From the NCBI GenBank assembly GCA_016748015.1, contig JAAOMT010000504.1:1-43183 (forward strand): a DNA stretch of 43,183 bases, written 5' to 3'. A program made the translations under genes and the position numbers. The stretch is from Geosiphon pyriformis (Eukaryota > Glomeromycota > Glomeromycetes > Archaeosporales > Geosiphonaceae). The notes below the pieces were generated by a model. It was not told the DNA's origin and ran no database searches. It saw only the letters and a list, made by a program, of their open reading frames with translations. Below are positions 21,233 to 31,426 of this stretch, piece by piece (positions within the stretch are counted from its first letter, which is position 1; each line of letters opens with the position of its first letter).

Positions 21233-23188
21233 TTTTATCTTTTAAAAATACAAAAAAAACTTCTTTCTTTCCTTTGTTCCAAATTCCTGAAAAAGAGCCA
21301 AAAGTTTTTTGAAAAAAAGTTTTTTACAATTCAGTATGATAAATCCAAACCTTTTCTGCTTGATTACGAGACTATTGTTGGTCCCAGTGTTGCTGTAATA
21401 AAAGAGTCTGCCAAGAGCTTTAGTGCTGATACTGTTAGTAAGGACATTGCTTCTAGGAAAAAGAGGAAAGGTGGTGTTCTAAAGGATGATGCTGCTCAAA
21501 AAATGGTTGTGTTTAATAAAGTGGTTGGTAGTTCTTGGGAGTCTAAGGCTGAAGATACCACTGAGTCCAACAATGTGAACATGGAAGAGGAGTTTTTGAT
21601 TGAGAAAATTAGTGTAGATTATGGAAAAGGTGATTTTTTGGAAGGAAGAGACGTTAACCAAACACCAAAAGGGCCCAAGGTAGTTACTAAGCAAGCTTTG
21701 GATAAACCTCTAGGCAAAATTAATTTTCTGAGCAATAATAATAATGGTGATGTTCTGTCAGGTGACCATTTGGAACTTCCTCCTTCTTTGAGAAATCTGG
21801 TTAATGTCCCTGTGCATAAATCATTTGCTCTGGATATTGGGTTGGAAAAAGTGACTGGTAAATTTTCTCAAGAGAAACTTTCTGCAGTCAAAAAATTATT
21901 TTCAGGTATCAATAGTTTTGGGAGGGCCTCTATCCCCTCAAAATTTGCTGGGATCATCAGAGTGATGTTCACATCCAAATTGAGCTTGGCACAGGCTTCT
22001 AAAAAGGCTGAGAATGCGAAAATCATGGTAAACACTAATCTTAAGAAATCTGCTAGTCGCTCAAATTGGGCTGTAGTGTTAAAAGAAATTCCAGTTGGAA
22101 CATCAGCTGAGGCTGTGCGTGCTGCGCTCTCCAAGTTTGGAATAATTAAGTCAATCAAGATGCAATTGGTGGGGCTGTGGCAGAAAGCTGTGATAGAATT
22201 TAAGCAATTAGGTCATGCCGATTTGGTCACAGCAAAGTGGTCAATCTTAATCGGGAAGGATGCTGTGCAGGTAGCTAGATCAGATTTGGACAAAGAATTA
22301 TAAGACACAAGGGACCAGCATAGGGCACTGCTCTATACTCTGCCAATGGGAATGACTGCTCATAACATCTGGGATTTTATTGGTTCAGTGGGTGGGAAGA
22401 CATGTGTCATCAATTGTTATCTAGTTATATATGCTAGGGCTAAGTGTGCTGTTATTTGTTTTGATTCTGCTGAGTTATTGGATGCTATCGTGAGAACCAC
22501 GCCAGTGTTAAGAGGCACCAATCTATGCTGGTTTTGTCTTGTTTCAGCTAAGTGTGCCAAGTGTGAGAAATCAGGCTATACATCATTGGGCTGTGCAGTT
22601 GGTGGGAAAGTTTCCTCAGGTTTGTCTTTGTGTAGAGTCCTGTCTGACACAGATAAGAGCAGATTGGCAGCCATTTATGCCAAACGGTCAGCTCCAGTTG
22701 CTTGTCCAGTCTCTTTTGGTGGTCTCTCTTGGGCAAAGGTTGCTAGTGAGTTTTCTTTTCTCCCTCTCTCTGGACATAATGTTTTGGCAAAATCTGGTTC
22801 CTCTTCGGAGATGAAGCCATTCCTGCCAGTTTTGACAGAAGTCAATGATAGGTTTGTTGCTCTTGAGCGCAGTCTCGCCAGCCTTGCAGAGCAGGTGGGT
22901 AAGCTGGCTAAGAGGTTGGATGCACTTGGGCCAACGGTTTCTCAGCCAAGCCCTGGATGTCAGCCGTTGGTAATCTCTTCATCACAGAATTAAAGAGCAG
23001 ATATAGTGATGAGTGAGGGTTCAGGTGCAGCCACTAGTGGTAAGGTTGTTTCAGGAGTGATGTCTTTTAATGTATCTTTGGTATCCAAGTTGGAAGACAG
23101 CATGAAATGTCTGATGGAAACAGTTCTGAGTCTTTTGGCCAAAGTGAACAGTTTTGGTGCAGGTTCAAATTCTTTTTCTTCTCAATGA
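21233..23188 (+). pseudogene. LINE ORF1: RNA-binding protein with RRM-like domain and CCHC knuckle (broken)
   Basis: The frame is open upstream to a TAG at 21,230 and the homology with the minus-strand relic begins near 21,300, yet the first in-frame ATG is only at 21,503. The ancestral start has probably been lost. An RRM-like segment lies at 22,070-22,230 (AVVLKEIPVGTS, FGIIKSIKMQLVGLWQKA), followed by DKEL-TAA (22,301-22,303), where the family has Trp. The knuckle CAKCEKSGYTSLGC (22,553-22,594) is CX2CX4HX4C with His changed to Tyr (TAT 22,577-22,579). TAA at 22,991-22,993 matches a Gln codon in the relic copy. A C-terminal helical part VSKLEDSMKCLMETVLSLL precedes the final TGA at 23,186. 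ORF1 proteins of LINEs bind the element RNA and form RNPs. Confidence 0.88.
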
Positions 23189-26100
23189 ACAATCTGGTTT
23201 GGAATATTGCTACTTGCAATATCAGAGGAATAAACAATCCTGCGAAACAAAATGATATCATTTGTTGGCATATGAAAAGGAACAATTTAATTTCTATTTT
23301 TACAGAATCAAAGTTAAAAGAAAAGATTTGCCCTTGGATTGTCAACAAATTTAATAGTGTGCAGGTATTTACCTCTGGCCTAGAATCTGGCTATCTGGGT
23401 GCTAGTGTCATGGTTGTCATGAATTCTTCTTTGGGGAGACATGTGTGCAGGGTCTCAGAAGTGCTTGGTTGGCTCTTGTCCATTAAGTTACTTTTCAAAA
23501 ATAAACTTTCAGTGTCTATTCTGGGACTATATGCTGGTGCTTCCTCAGCAGTATGGTTTTCTCAAGCTGATGAAGTCAACTCTCTCATTGCAAAAGCTGT
23601 TAATGAATCTTCTTTTATTGTTCTCAGTGGTGATTTCAATAAAGACGGTTCTTGTAAGTGTGTAAGTTTTAAAAAGTGTTTGGACTTGGGTCTGGTGAAT
23701 TCTTTGGCTGGAAGCCCAGCTTCAAAATTGCCCACCTGAGCAAATTCTAGAAGTGTTATGAAGACAATTGATTATGTGTTTGTTTCTCCAAATCTGGTCA
23801 ATGCAATAGTGAATTGTGAGGTTTTAGATGTCAGTGAGCATTTTGACACGGATCACCAGGCTGTTTTAATGGCTGTAGGTTTGGGTGGACTTTTAGATAT
23901 GCAGTTAAACTTTCTTCACAGGCAAGCAAATAGAAAATGATGGAAATTCGATTTCAAGATTGCTGATGAGATTAAATAGAACAGTTTTAAAGATGCTACA
24001 TTGGCCAATGCTACAATGTTCTCAGATGAGTTTGCTGCCTCTGCGAGGCTTTTGGATTTGAATGCGATGTGAAGCATTGTTCACAAGATAATGGTTCTTT
24101 CAACTGGTGAGGTATTCAAGAAAAAATGGTTCAAGAAATTTAATGATGTCTTTACTAAAGATTCCTTGAGGTTTCACAAATTGGAGCTTCTGGTTTCAAA
24201 GATTATTAAGGCATCTTGTGTGGGGTGTGCTATGGATTTTGCTTCTCTCATGAAACATTGGGCTTCTGTGGACAATGTTAATGCTTCAATCATTCAGAAT
24301 CTGATGGACTCTGGTATGGAATCTGGTTGTGTTCATTCTGCTCTTTTGGGTGTTAGAAAATCTTATTGGGCATCCAAGCTTGTTGAGTCTCAGAGCGCTA
24401 AAGAGGCAAACATCAGATCTGCCATAAGCAGGAGAATAGAAAGCTTTGAAATGAATAAGGGTCATATGATAAGAAGTGTATTGGAATGTCTATTTCGAAA
24501 GATTATGTTGAATCATTTGGTGGTTAATGATGAGTTGGTTTTGGAACCTGATCTGGTTAAGTCTAAGGTGGATGTGATCATGGAGGGTTGGACTAGAAAG
24601 CATCAGGTGGTTGATAATATCTTGGTTGATTGGCATCACCAATATCAACTATTGGAGTATGTTTTTGATAAGGCTTTTTCTGGGGTTATGTGCCCAATTG
24701 GGTATGATGAGTTCTTCAGAGTGGTTTCTGAGCTTCCAAATGGTAAAGCAGCTGGTTTGTCGGGTATTTCAAATGAGCTTTGAAAACACTGTGATAGGTC
24801 TGTTCTGGATATGTTGCTGGTGTTTTTGAACTCTTGTATGTCCGGAGAATTGGTGTCTGGCCCTTGGAAGGAAGCATGGGTCTCAATGATTCTCAAATCT
24901 TATGAGTGAAAAAGTGTTTTGACAAATACACGTCCTATTGTCTTGATTGAGACAGCTCACAAAATTCTTTCCAAGATTCTCTCTGACAGGATTTCTTTGG
25001 TGTGCAGCACTTTTGATGTTCTTCAGGAGGACAATTTTTTGGTTCTAAAGGGTACAATGACCCAGTTTCTTATTTTTGCAATTGGATCGGTGGTCAAAAA
25101 TGCTTTGGAAAAAAACAGAGAGCTTTGGCTGGTTCTTTAAGACATGCAAAAAGCATATGACTCAGTTGGCTGGGAGCATCTCAAAAAGAGTCTGGTTAGG
25201 ATTAAGATGTGTAGCAAATTTATTCGGTTTTTTGGTGGTATTCATAGGAATCATACCAACCAAGTTATGACAGATTTTGGGTTGACAAGTAGTTATAGTG
25301 TGCATGATGGTTTGGACCAGGGAGAAGTCTTTTCCCCTTTTTTCTGATGCATATTTTATGATCTCCTTTTGTGTGAAGTCAAAAAACAGGAGAGTATATG
25401 TGGGTATAGGTTGAATTCTCACTTTGTTTCTAAGAATGGTCATTCCAAATCCCAGGCCGGGTTTTCTTCTTTTTTCGCTGCTGGTGCTTTTGTTGATGAT
25501 ACGATTTGGGTTGGCAGTAGTCAGACGGCTACTCAACATATTCTTAATGTTGCTAGTGAATTTTTTCATGTTAATGACATCTCTATTAATAATAACAAAA
25601 CAGTAGTCATTTTTATCAATAGCAGAATTAGCAATCCCTCTCTTTCTATCAGTAGTTCGCCCATTTCTATTGCCAAAAAGGGGGAATCTCACCAATATTT
25701 GGGCATTTTTCTTTTAACTGAAGGTTTTTCGAAGCCTAGCTTGTTAAGGCGTATTTGAACGTTTGCTTTTTCATCAATCTGGTGTTAAAGAAGGCAGTCT
25801 TGGATAAACAGTTCTTATATTTGGTGTTGGCAGTTCTACATCCAATAGTCAGCTATAAAACTCAGTTCAGTTTTATTTCTGTTGGCATGTGCAGCAAGTG
25901 GGATGCTTTGATTCATAAGAGTTTAAAGCTCAAATCTGGTTTGCCACTCAATTTCCCTAATGATGCGATTCAACACCCTTTATTTTATGGTTTAAAGTCA
26001 TTTTTTCAAGTTCAATCTGAAAGCAAAATTGCTTCTCTTGTTAGTTTTGTGAACTCTAGTGGTATCTTGGATCGTTTGTTTTTCCACAGGTCTCATAACT

Positions 26101-27879
26101 TGCAAGTTCTGTGTTGGTGTCCTGTTCATTTATTGAGTTCTCCTGTCCGTATTCGGGTTAGTGTATCTAATAACTTTCTAACAGGCATGATTCGTGTTCT
26201 TCTTGGTTGCAATGTGTCTCTGGGTGGCTCTTTGGTCAATTCCTTTCGATTTCGTGGTAGAGTACCAATGTCTACAGTTCTGGGTGAGTTAAGATTTTCC
26301 AGGTTTCTCTCTTCTCTTTGGTGATATGGTATTGCCTTTGTGGATCAACTTCGTGACCGTTATGGTGCTGTTTATGATTGGTATATCTTTAAGTGATGGA
26401 AGAGATTGGACTCCTGTGGCCCTGTTCCTGAGTGGTTCAAACATTCTGTTTTGTTTCTCAATAGTGTGGGATCTTTTTACACTCAGTCTATGGTTTTGGG
26501 TAATGGTGGTCCTTTGAACATTCTTGAATCTGGTGAATATGTGTCTGTTCATAATTGTCTTCTAGTGACTGATGCTAACAGTTTGTCAGTATATACGGAT
26601 GGATCCCTTAGTAATCTTGGCACAGTTGGCTGTAGAGCTGGCGCTGTTGTTTTTTTTGAGGACATTAGCTTGGGTTTGGGTGTTAGTGTGTCAGGTTTGA
26701 TGTTGTCTACTTTGGTGGAGTTGCAGGCTATTGCCTTGGCTCTGGAGTGTGTCCTTTTGTCAAGCTCTGTTTGTTTGTTTTCGGATAGTCAATCAGCTTT
26801 GGATGCTTGCAGGTCAGAGTTGGGTCTGGTGTGTCCCAATTTTTGTAATCAATGTTGGGTTGAACGTCATCATATTGTCAACTTGATTTGCAGTAAGAAG
26901 TTGGGGATCAGTTTTCACAAGGTAAAAGATCATTCTGGCATTCCGGGAAATGAGCATGCTGATGCGATTGCTGGTGCCACTTCTTTCTCCAATTGGTATC
27001 TTTCCCCCCCTCTCCCACTTGAGTGAACGTTTTTTGACAGCTAACAGTGGTATTGTCTCTGGGAATTCAAAACATTTTGTCCATAACATTTATCATTCTG
27101 TTTGTCGTGCACACTGGGAGATTGGTTCTGGTTCTGAAGTTTTGGTGGGAAGTTTGTTTTCCGAGATTGATTGGCTCCATTTGTTATTGGTATGGCATCT
27201 TGATTTGCACATGACTATGGGTTTTACCAGCAGGCTTTCAGCCAGTGTACGTACTTACTTTATGAAGGCTTTGCACCATCGGCTGCCAGTTGCTGTACAA
27301 AAGCGCTTTTATAATAGACATTATCCTAATGTGTTGTGCTTATATTGTGATGAGGTAGAGTTATCAGATCATGCATTCTCCTGCAAGATTGACAAATCTG
27401 CTCGACGTCAGTTGCTGGATTCTCATGTAGGAGTCTAAAAGGTGCTTTCTGATTTCTCTCTTTCTTCTTCAGGTATATTACAATTGTTGTCATCCTGCGT
27501 TTCTGATTCTTCTGTGTCCATGGCTCTTTTTAAGGGCTTTGTTTTCAATGGTTGGTTTCGTGAGGCTGTTTGCATTTTTCATGACCCCAAGATTGCAGTT
27601 TTAGAGATTGTCAAGTTTGTGTGCACTCTTGGTTTTGCTTTCAGGAAGGGTGTCTGGTCAGTTCGTGCTAAGCATCGTGCTTATATAGAAAAAAATGGAT
27701 TGATTCCACTGGATGGTTCGGCCGTCATCTCAGTTCATGGTTTGACTTCAAGGTTTTCTGCAGGAGTGGTTAGGTTACTTGGCATCACTAATGCTTTAGG
27801 TGTTCATTTTGGTTTTCGCAAGTCTTGTTTGTTCTTTTTAAGTTTAGGTAATTCGGTATTAGTTCATATAGCTGTGTAG
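23185..27879 (+). pseudogene. LINE ORF2: endonuclease, reverse transcriptase, RNase H (broken)
   Basis: It starts MNNLVWNIATCNIRG at 23,185. Endonuclease residues are N in CNIRG, E in FTESKL, GDFN near 23,632, IDYVFVSP at 23,767 and the H of DTDHQAV near 23,850. RT shows NTRPIVLIETAHKILSKIL near 24,925, motif A DMQKAYDSVGW at 25,141-25,173 and the FVDD box at 25,489-25,500. RNase H has YTDGS near 26,592, ELQAIALALE near 26,718, FSDSQSALDA near 26,780 and GNEHADAIAG near 26,947. A Cys-rich segment LCLYCDEVELSDHAFSC is near 27,338. Stops lie at 23,737, 23,938, 23,977, 24,070, 24,781, 24,907, 25,138, 25,345, 26,322, 26,392 and 27,436. Frameshifts occur near 25,742 (one base lost) and at a C-run, 27,004-27,010. 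True end TAG 27,877. Confidence 0.93.
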
Positions 27880-28015
27880 TGTTGTTCTGATCAGCCTGAA
27901 TGGCTGGTCACATGTAAAAAGTGCATGATTCATGCCTAGTTTAGATTAATTTTTTGATATATAGCACTAGGTAGTGTTTGGATCTCACTCATTAAGCACT
28001 AATAAAAAAAAAAAA
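27880..28015 (+). repeat. LINE 3' UTR with conserved terminal tail and poly-A
   Basis: The final 75 or so bases before the A-run (from CCTAGTTTAGATT at 27,935 through TTTGGATCTCACTCATTAAG near 27,978) recur, with mostly transition differences, at the 3' ends of the relic at 16,905-16,980 and of the minus-strand ORF1-only element at 18,290-18,365. In LINEs with sequence-specific reverse transcription this is the region recognised by the RT. Confidence 0.8.
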
Positions 28016-30330
28016 TACAGTTAATAATTTTTTTTACTTTTAATATTGTTAAATAATTAAGTTAAGTATAATATTAATTTAGTTTTAGTTGATAATTGTT
28101 TAAGAAAATTAATTAATAAGTTTAAACTGGTAATAATATTGTTTGTATTAATAATATTAATTAATAATAATTAATTTAATATTGAGATTTTTCTAAATAA
28201 TAGTTAATTAATAATAATTAATAATAATATTGTTGCTATTATTGCAAATAATATTTATTATTTGGTTTTTGTTAATTATTTTAAAGTTTTTAACAATTTT
28301 TTATTTAATATTTAAAAATTTTACAATAATAAAAATTAAAATTTTAAGATTAATTGTTTTAAAAAAGTGCTAAAAAGTTATTTTAATTTTGATATTATAA
28401 TAGCTAATATTTTTGCTTTAGTTAAATAAAATAGTTATTAATTTTTTTTTCAAGTTAATTAATTTTTTAGTATTTGATTTTTCTATAATAAGTTAATACA
28501 AATTTGTTTTTTTTATAAATATTTTATAAACTTTAATATATTTGGTAAATAAAGTTTAACTTTTTTAATATGTTTGTTTTTTAATTTTGTAAAACATATG
28601 TGTTTATTAAAATAATAACTATTGGTTTTTAATTATTTAATTTTTTAAAAAGTTTGTTAAATCTTTTAAAATAAGTTGTAATAAATACTATTGGTTTTTG
28701 TTTAATAGTTTAGAAATAATTTTAAAAAATAATAAAAGTATTATTATTATTAAACTAATTAATAAAAACAATTTTTGAATATTTGTTAGTTAGTAAAAAA
28801 ACAGTTAAATTTTAACTTTATTCATTAGCATTTGCTATTTTTATTACTTTGTTAAACTATTTTTAAAGACTGACTTTAATATTTTCTCTTAAAAATTCGA
28901 AAATTTTTGTAATATAAAAAGCAAATATTTTTTTTTCTAAGATAGATTTAAAGCAATATTTTTATTTTTATTTTTTTCTTGATTTTTGAAAAAATTTATT
29001 TTGTTCTTTTAAATAATTAAATTAATTCTAATATAAATAAGTTTTTATTGTTTGAATTAAAATTTTTAATAATAAAATTTTCTTTAATATTAAAAAACAA
29101 ACAAATAATAATTCAAATATTTAAAATACAAATTATTTTAAAAAAAATATAAATAAAAATTACTAGTTAATTAAATAATTTTTGGTAAAATTTTTTAATA
29201 TTGAGATTAAATTTCTAAAAATAAGTATTAATTACAAATTTCTTGTTTTTTTTAAATAAAATTTTTGTATTAATTGTGTTTAATTTTTAAGATATTATAT
29301 CTTCTAAAAAAATAATTGTTAATTTGATTTTTAATATATTTATAAAATATTGTTTTAATAACTGTAATTTTATTTAAAATCCAAATTTTTGTTTGTAGTA
29401 AATATAAGATTATTAATAATACTTTAAAATTATTATGTCAAAAACAGTTACTATTTTATATATCTTTTTGCTATTTTAAATTTTTAAAAGAACATTAAAT
29501 ATTACTGAAGTTTTTAGTTGTTTTTTTATATTACTAATACTAAATTTTTTATTTATTCTATTGTTTAATAAAAGTTATAAATTTTTAATAAGTTATTTAT
29601 TTTTAAATAAAAAGGTGCATTTTTCGAAAAAAAAGCTCTTTTTTTATATATTTAATTGTAATAATATTTTGAATTTTTGCATTTTTTTAATATTTTTATA
29701 AATTTTTAAAATTAAATACATATCTCAACAAATTATATATTATTTTATTAAAATTTTGAGTATTTTACTAAATTTTTGAATATTTTGGCAATTTTTTAAA
29801 TATTACATAATTTTAAATATTGCATAATTTGATATTGTATTTAGTTATATTTATGTATTATATAAATTAAATTATTAATTAAATGATAATAATTAATAAT
29901 TAATTAATAATAAATAATAAACATAAAATAATATTATGTGTTAATTATTAATAAAAATTATAAAAGTAATTTTATATTGATTAATAATTCAATTTTATTT
30001 AATAATAAATAATTTACATAAATTTTAAATCTTTTATCTTAAAAAATTGAACTTTTTTTAACTTAGCCAAAATAAAAAAATAAAAACAAATATCATATAC
30101 TAGATGTTAATTAGTAATTAAAAAAAAAGTTAGAATGTATTAAATTGATTTTATTTTAACTTTTTTTAAATTAATTTACATTGAACTTACTCTTTTTAAT
30201 CTTGTTTGTTTTTATATATAGCCACTTAGCTTTTATTGTATTCCAAATTCAGACTTATTAAAACCAAATTTAATATTATCATTATAAACATATTTTCTAA
30301 CAGACTTATTAAATTATTATAATATCAGAA
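28016..30330. other. AT-rich DNA without recognised gene
   Basis: More than 2 kb of A/T-rich sequence with TTAATAATTAAT-type repeats (28,140-28,230, 29,870-29,990). No frame of useful length, RNA gene or terminal repeat was recognised. It may hold transposon remains too eroded to read by eye. Confidence 0.45.
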
Positions 30331-31137
30331 TTTTTATTCAAAAATAAAAAAATTGAGCAGCAATTAAAAGAAATTTGTTAATATTCTAAAAATTACTATA
30401 ACATAAAACATAATAATATTGTAGCTTATTTTAATCATAACTATCCAAAACTTCATATTTTTCATCCAACTGTTTTTAAGATAATCAAAAAACATGCCAA
30501 ATAGTTGAATATTAAAATTAATGAAATCTCAGAAAGATCTATTCAACACAAAAGCATTAAATTATTAAATAGAACAAGTAATTGCAGCTACTATTAAATT
30601 TAATAATTAACTAATAAAAAAAAAAGAAAAAAATTTGCCAAACTTCTTAGTATACATAAAAATAAAATACAATTCTTAAATAAATGGGTTCAAAAATTCA
30701 AAAAATGAAACCAGTTATATGTTTACCAAATTTATAATAAAACAAGAAATGTATTAACTAAAAATTTATCAAAAAAATAAAGAAAATTAAAAACCATTAT
30801 ATCCGAATTTAATCCTGTTAACATATATAATACTAATAAAACAGGATTATTTTTTTATATGGGACCAAATCAAATACTTAAAAATGTCGAAATACAGAAA
30901 AAAAATTGGTATATTATATTTACTAATTGTTATTATTGTTATATTAAATTAATTGGGTTTTTTATAAAATAAATCTCAGATTACAATTTTTCTTGCTATA
31001 AATTCAATTGGATCTTACAAATTACAATCTTTAGTAATTAGACATACAAAAAATTCAAAATGTTTTAAAAAAAATAATACTTCCAATCTATTTGTAATTT
31101 ACAAATTTAATTTAAAAGCATAAATATACTTAAAATT
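30331..31137 (+). pseudogene. Tigger/pogo-like transposase relic, N-terminal part
   Basis: The plus strand reads LKEICXYSKNYYNIKHNNIVAYFN near 30,360-30,435 (in parts: LKEIC, NIKHNNIVAYFN), then HPTVFKIIKKHAK. This is a CENP-B/pogo-type helix-turn-helix. KWVQKFKK (family GW-x-KF-KR) follows near 30,690, and after a short gap IYNTNKTGLFFYMGPNQIL near 30,820-30,880. The last corresponds to the first catalytic block of Tigger transposases (normally IYN-DETG-F); here Asp is Asn and Glu is Lys, so it is dead. The family moves DNA by cut and paste. The reading stops near 31,137, where hAT sequence begins, and resumes at 34,354. Confidence 0.75.
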
Positions 31138-31275
31138 CTTATTGAACTGAACTAAACTGAACTTTGAATGTTGTTTAAGTTTGATTTGAATTATGAACCA
31201 AATTTGAACTAAACCAATTTTTCAAAATAAGTTTGGTTCAAGTTTAAAGTTTACAAACTTGTTTAAGTTTAATGA
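31138..31275. repeat. Left-end cluster of short inverted motifs
   Basis: Repeated short words GAACTGAAC, TAAACTGAAC, GTTTAAGTTTGA, GAACCAAATTTGAAC, AACTAAACC and TTTGGTTCAAGTTTAAAG alternate in both orientations. The same vocabulary occurs at 34,150-34,345, at the other edge of the hAT segment, and nowhere else in the window as densely. They look like subterminal transposase-binding repeats. Confidence 0.6.
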
Positions 31276-31426
31276 AATTAAAAAAGATATAACTTACTTT
31301 GTTTAATTACTATAATCAATTAAAGAGATATATGAAACTATGTATAACAATTTTACTCTTTAACTTATCAAAATAAATTTATTGTCAATATTATTTAATG
31401 TTATTATAAATTCAAAATTCGAAATA

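Larger units (their letters stand above)
21233..28015 (+). mobile_element. Nearly full-length non-LTR retrotransposon (LINE)
   Basis: This is the best preserved element of the window, with G and C content clearly above the surrounding AT desert. It has ORF1 (21,233-23,188), ORF2 (23,185-27,879) and a short 3' UTR ending in a run of 12 A (28,004-28,015). The two ORFs overlap in ATGA. ORF2 has the order AP-type endonuclease, RT, RNase H, C-terminal Cys-rich region. The element is inactive: two or three stops in ORF1, eleven in-frame stops and two frameshifts in ORF2. A target-site duplication was not identified because both flanks are low-complexity A/T. Confidence 0.92.

Noticed and set aside
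25162-25695. Minus-strand 177-residue frame inside the LINE
   Set aside because: It is the complement of the RT domain with the FVDD box. The plus-strand reading is supported by motifs, the minus-strand reading by nothing.
1-28015. Alternative genetic code (TAA/TAG = Gln, TGA = Trp), which would reopen the transposon frames
   Set aside because: The host genes in the same window use CAA/CAG and TGG normally and end in standard stops. The transposon copies also carry frameshifts and catalytic-residue losses, and sister copies have stops at different Gln codons, as expected from decay.
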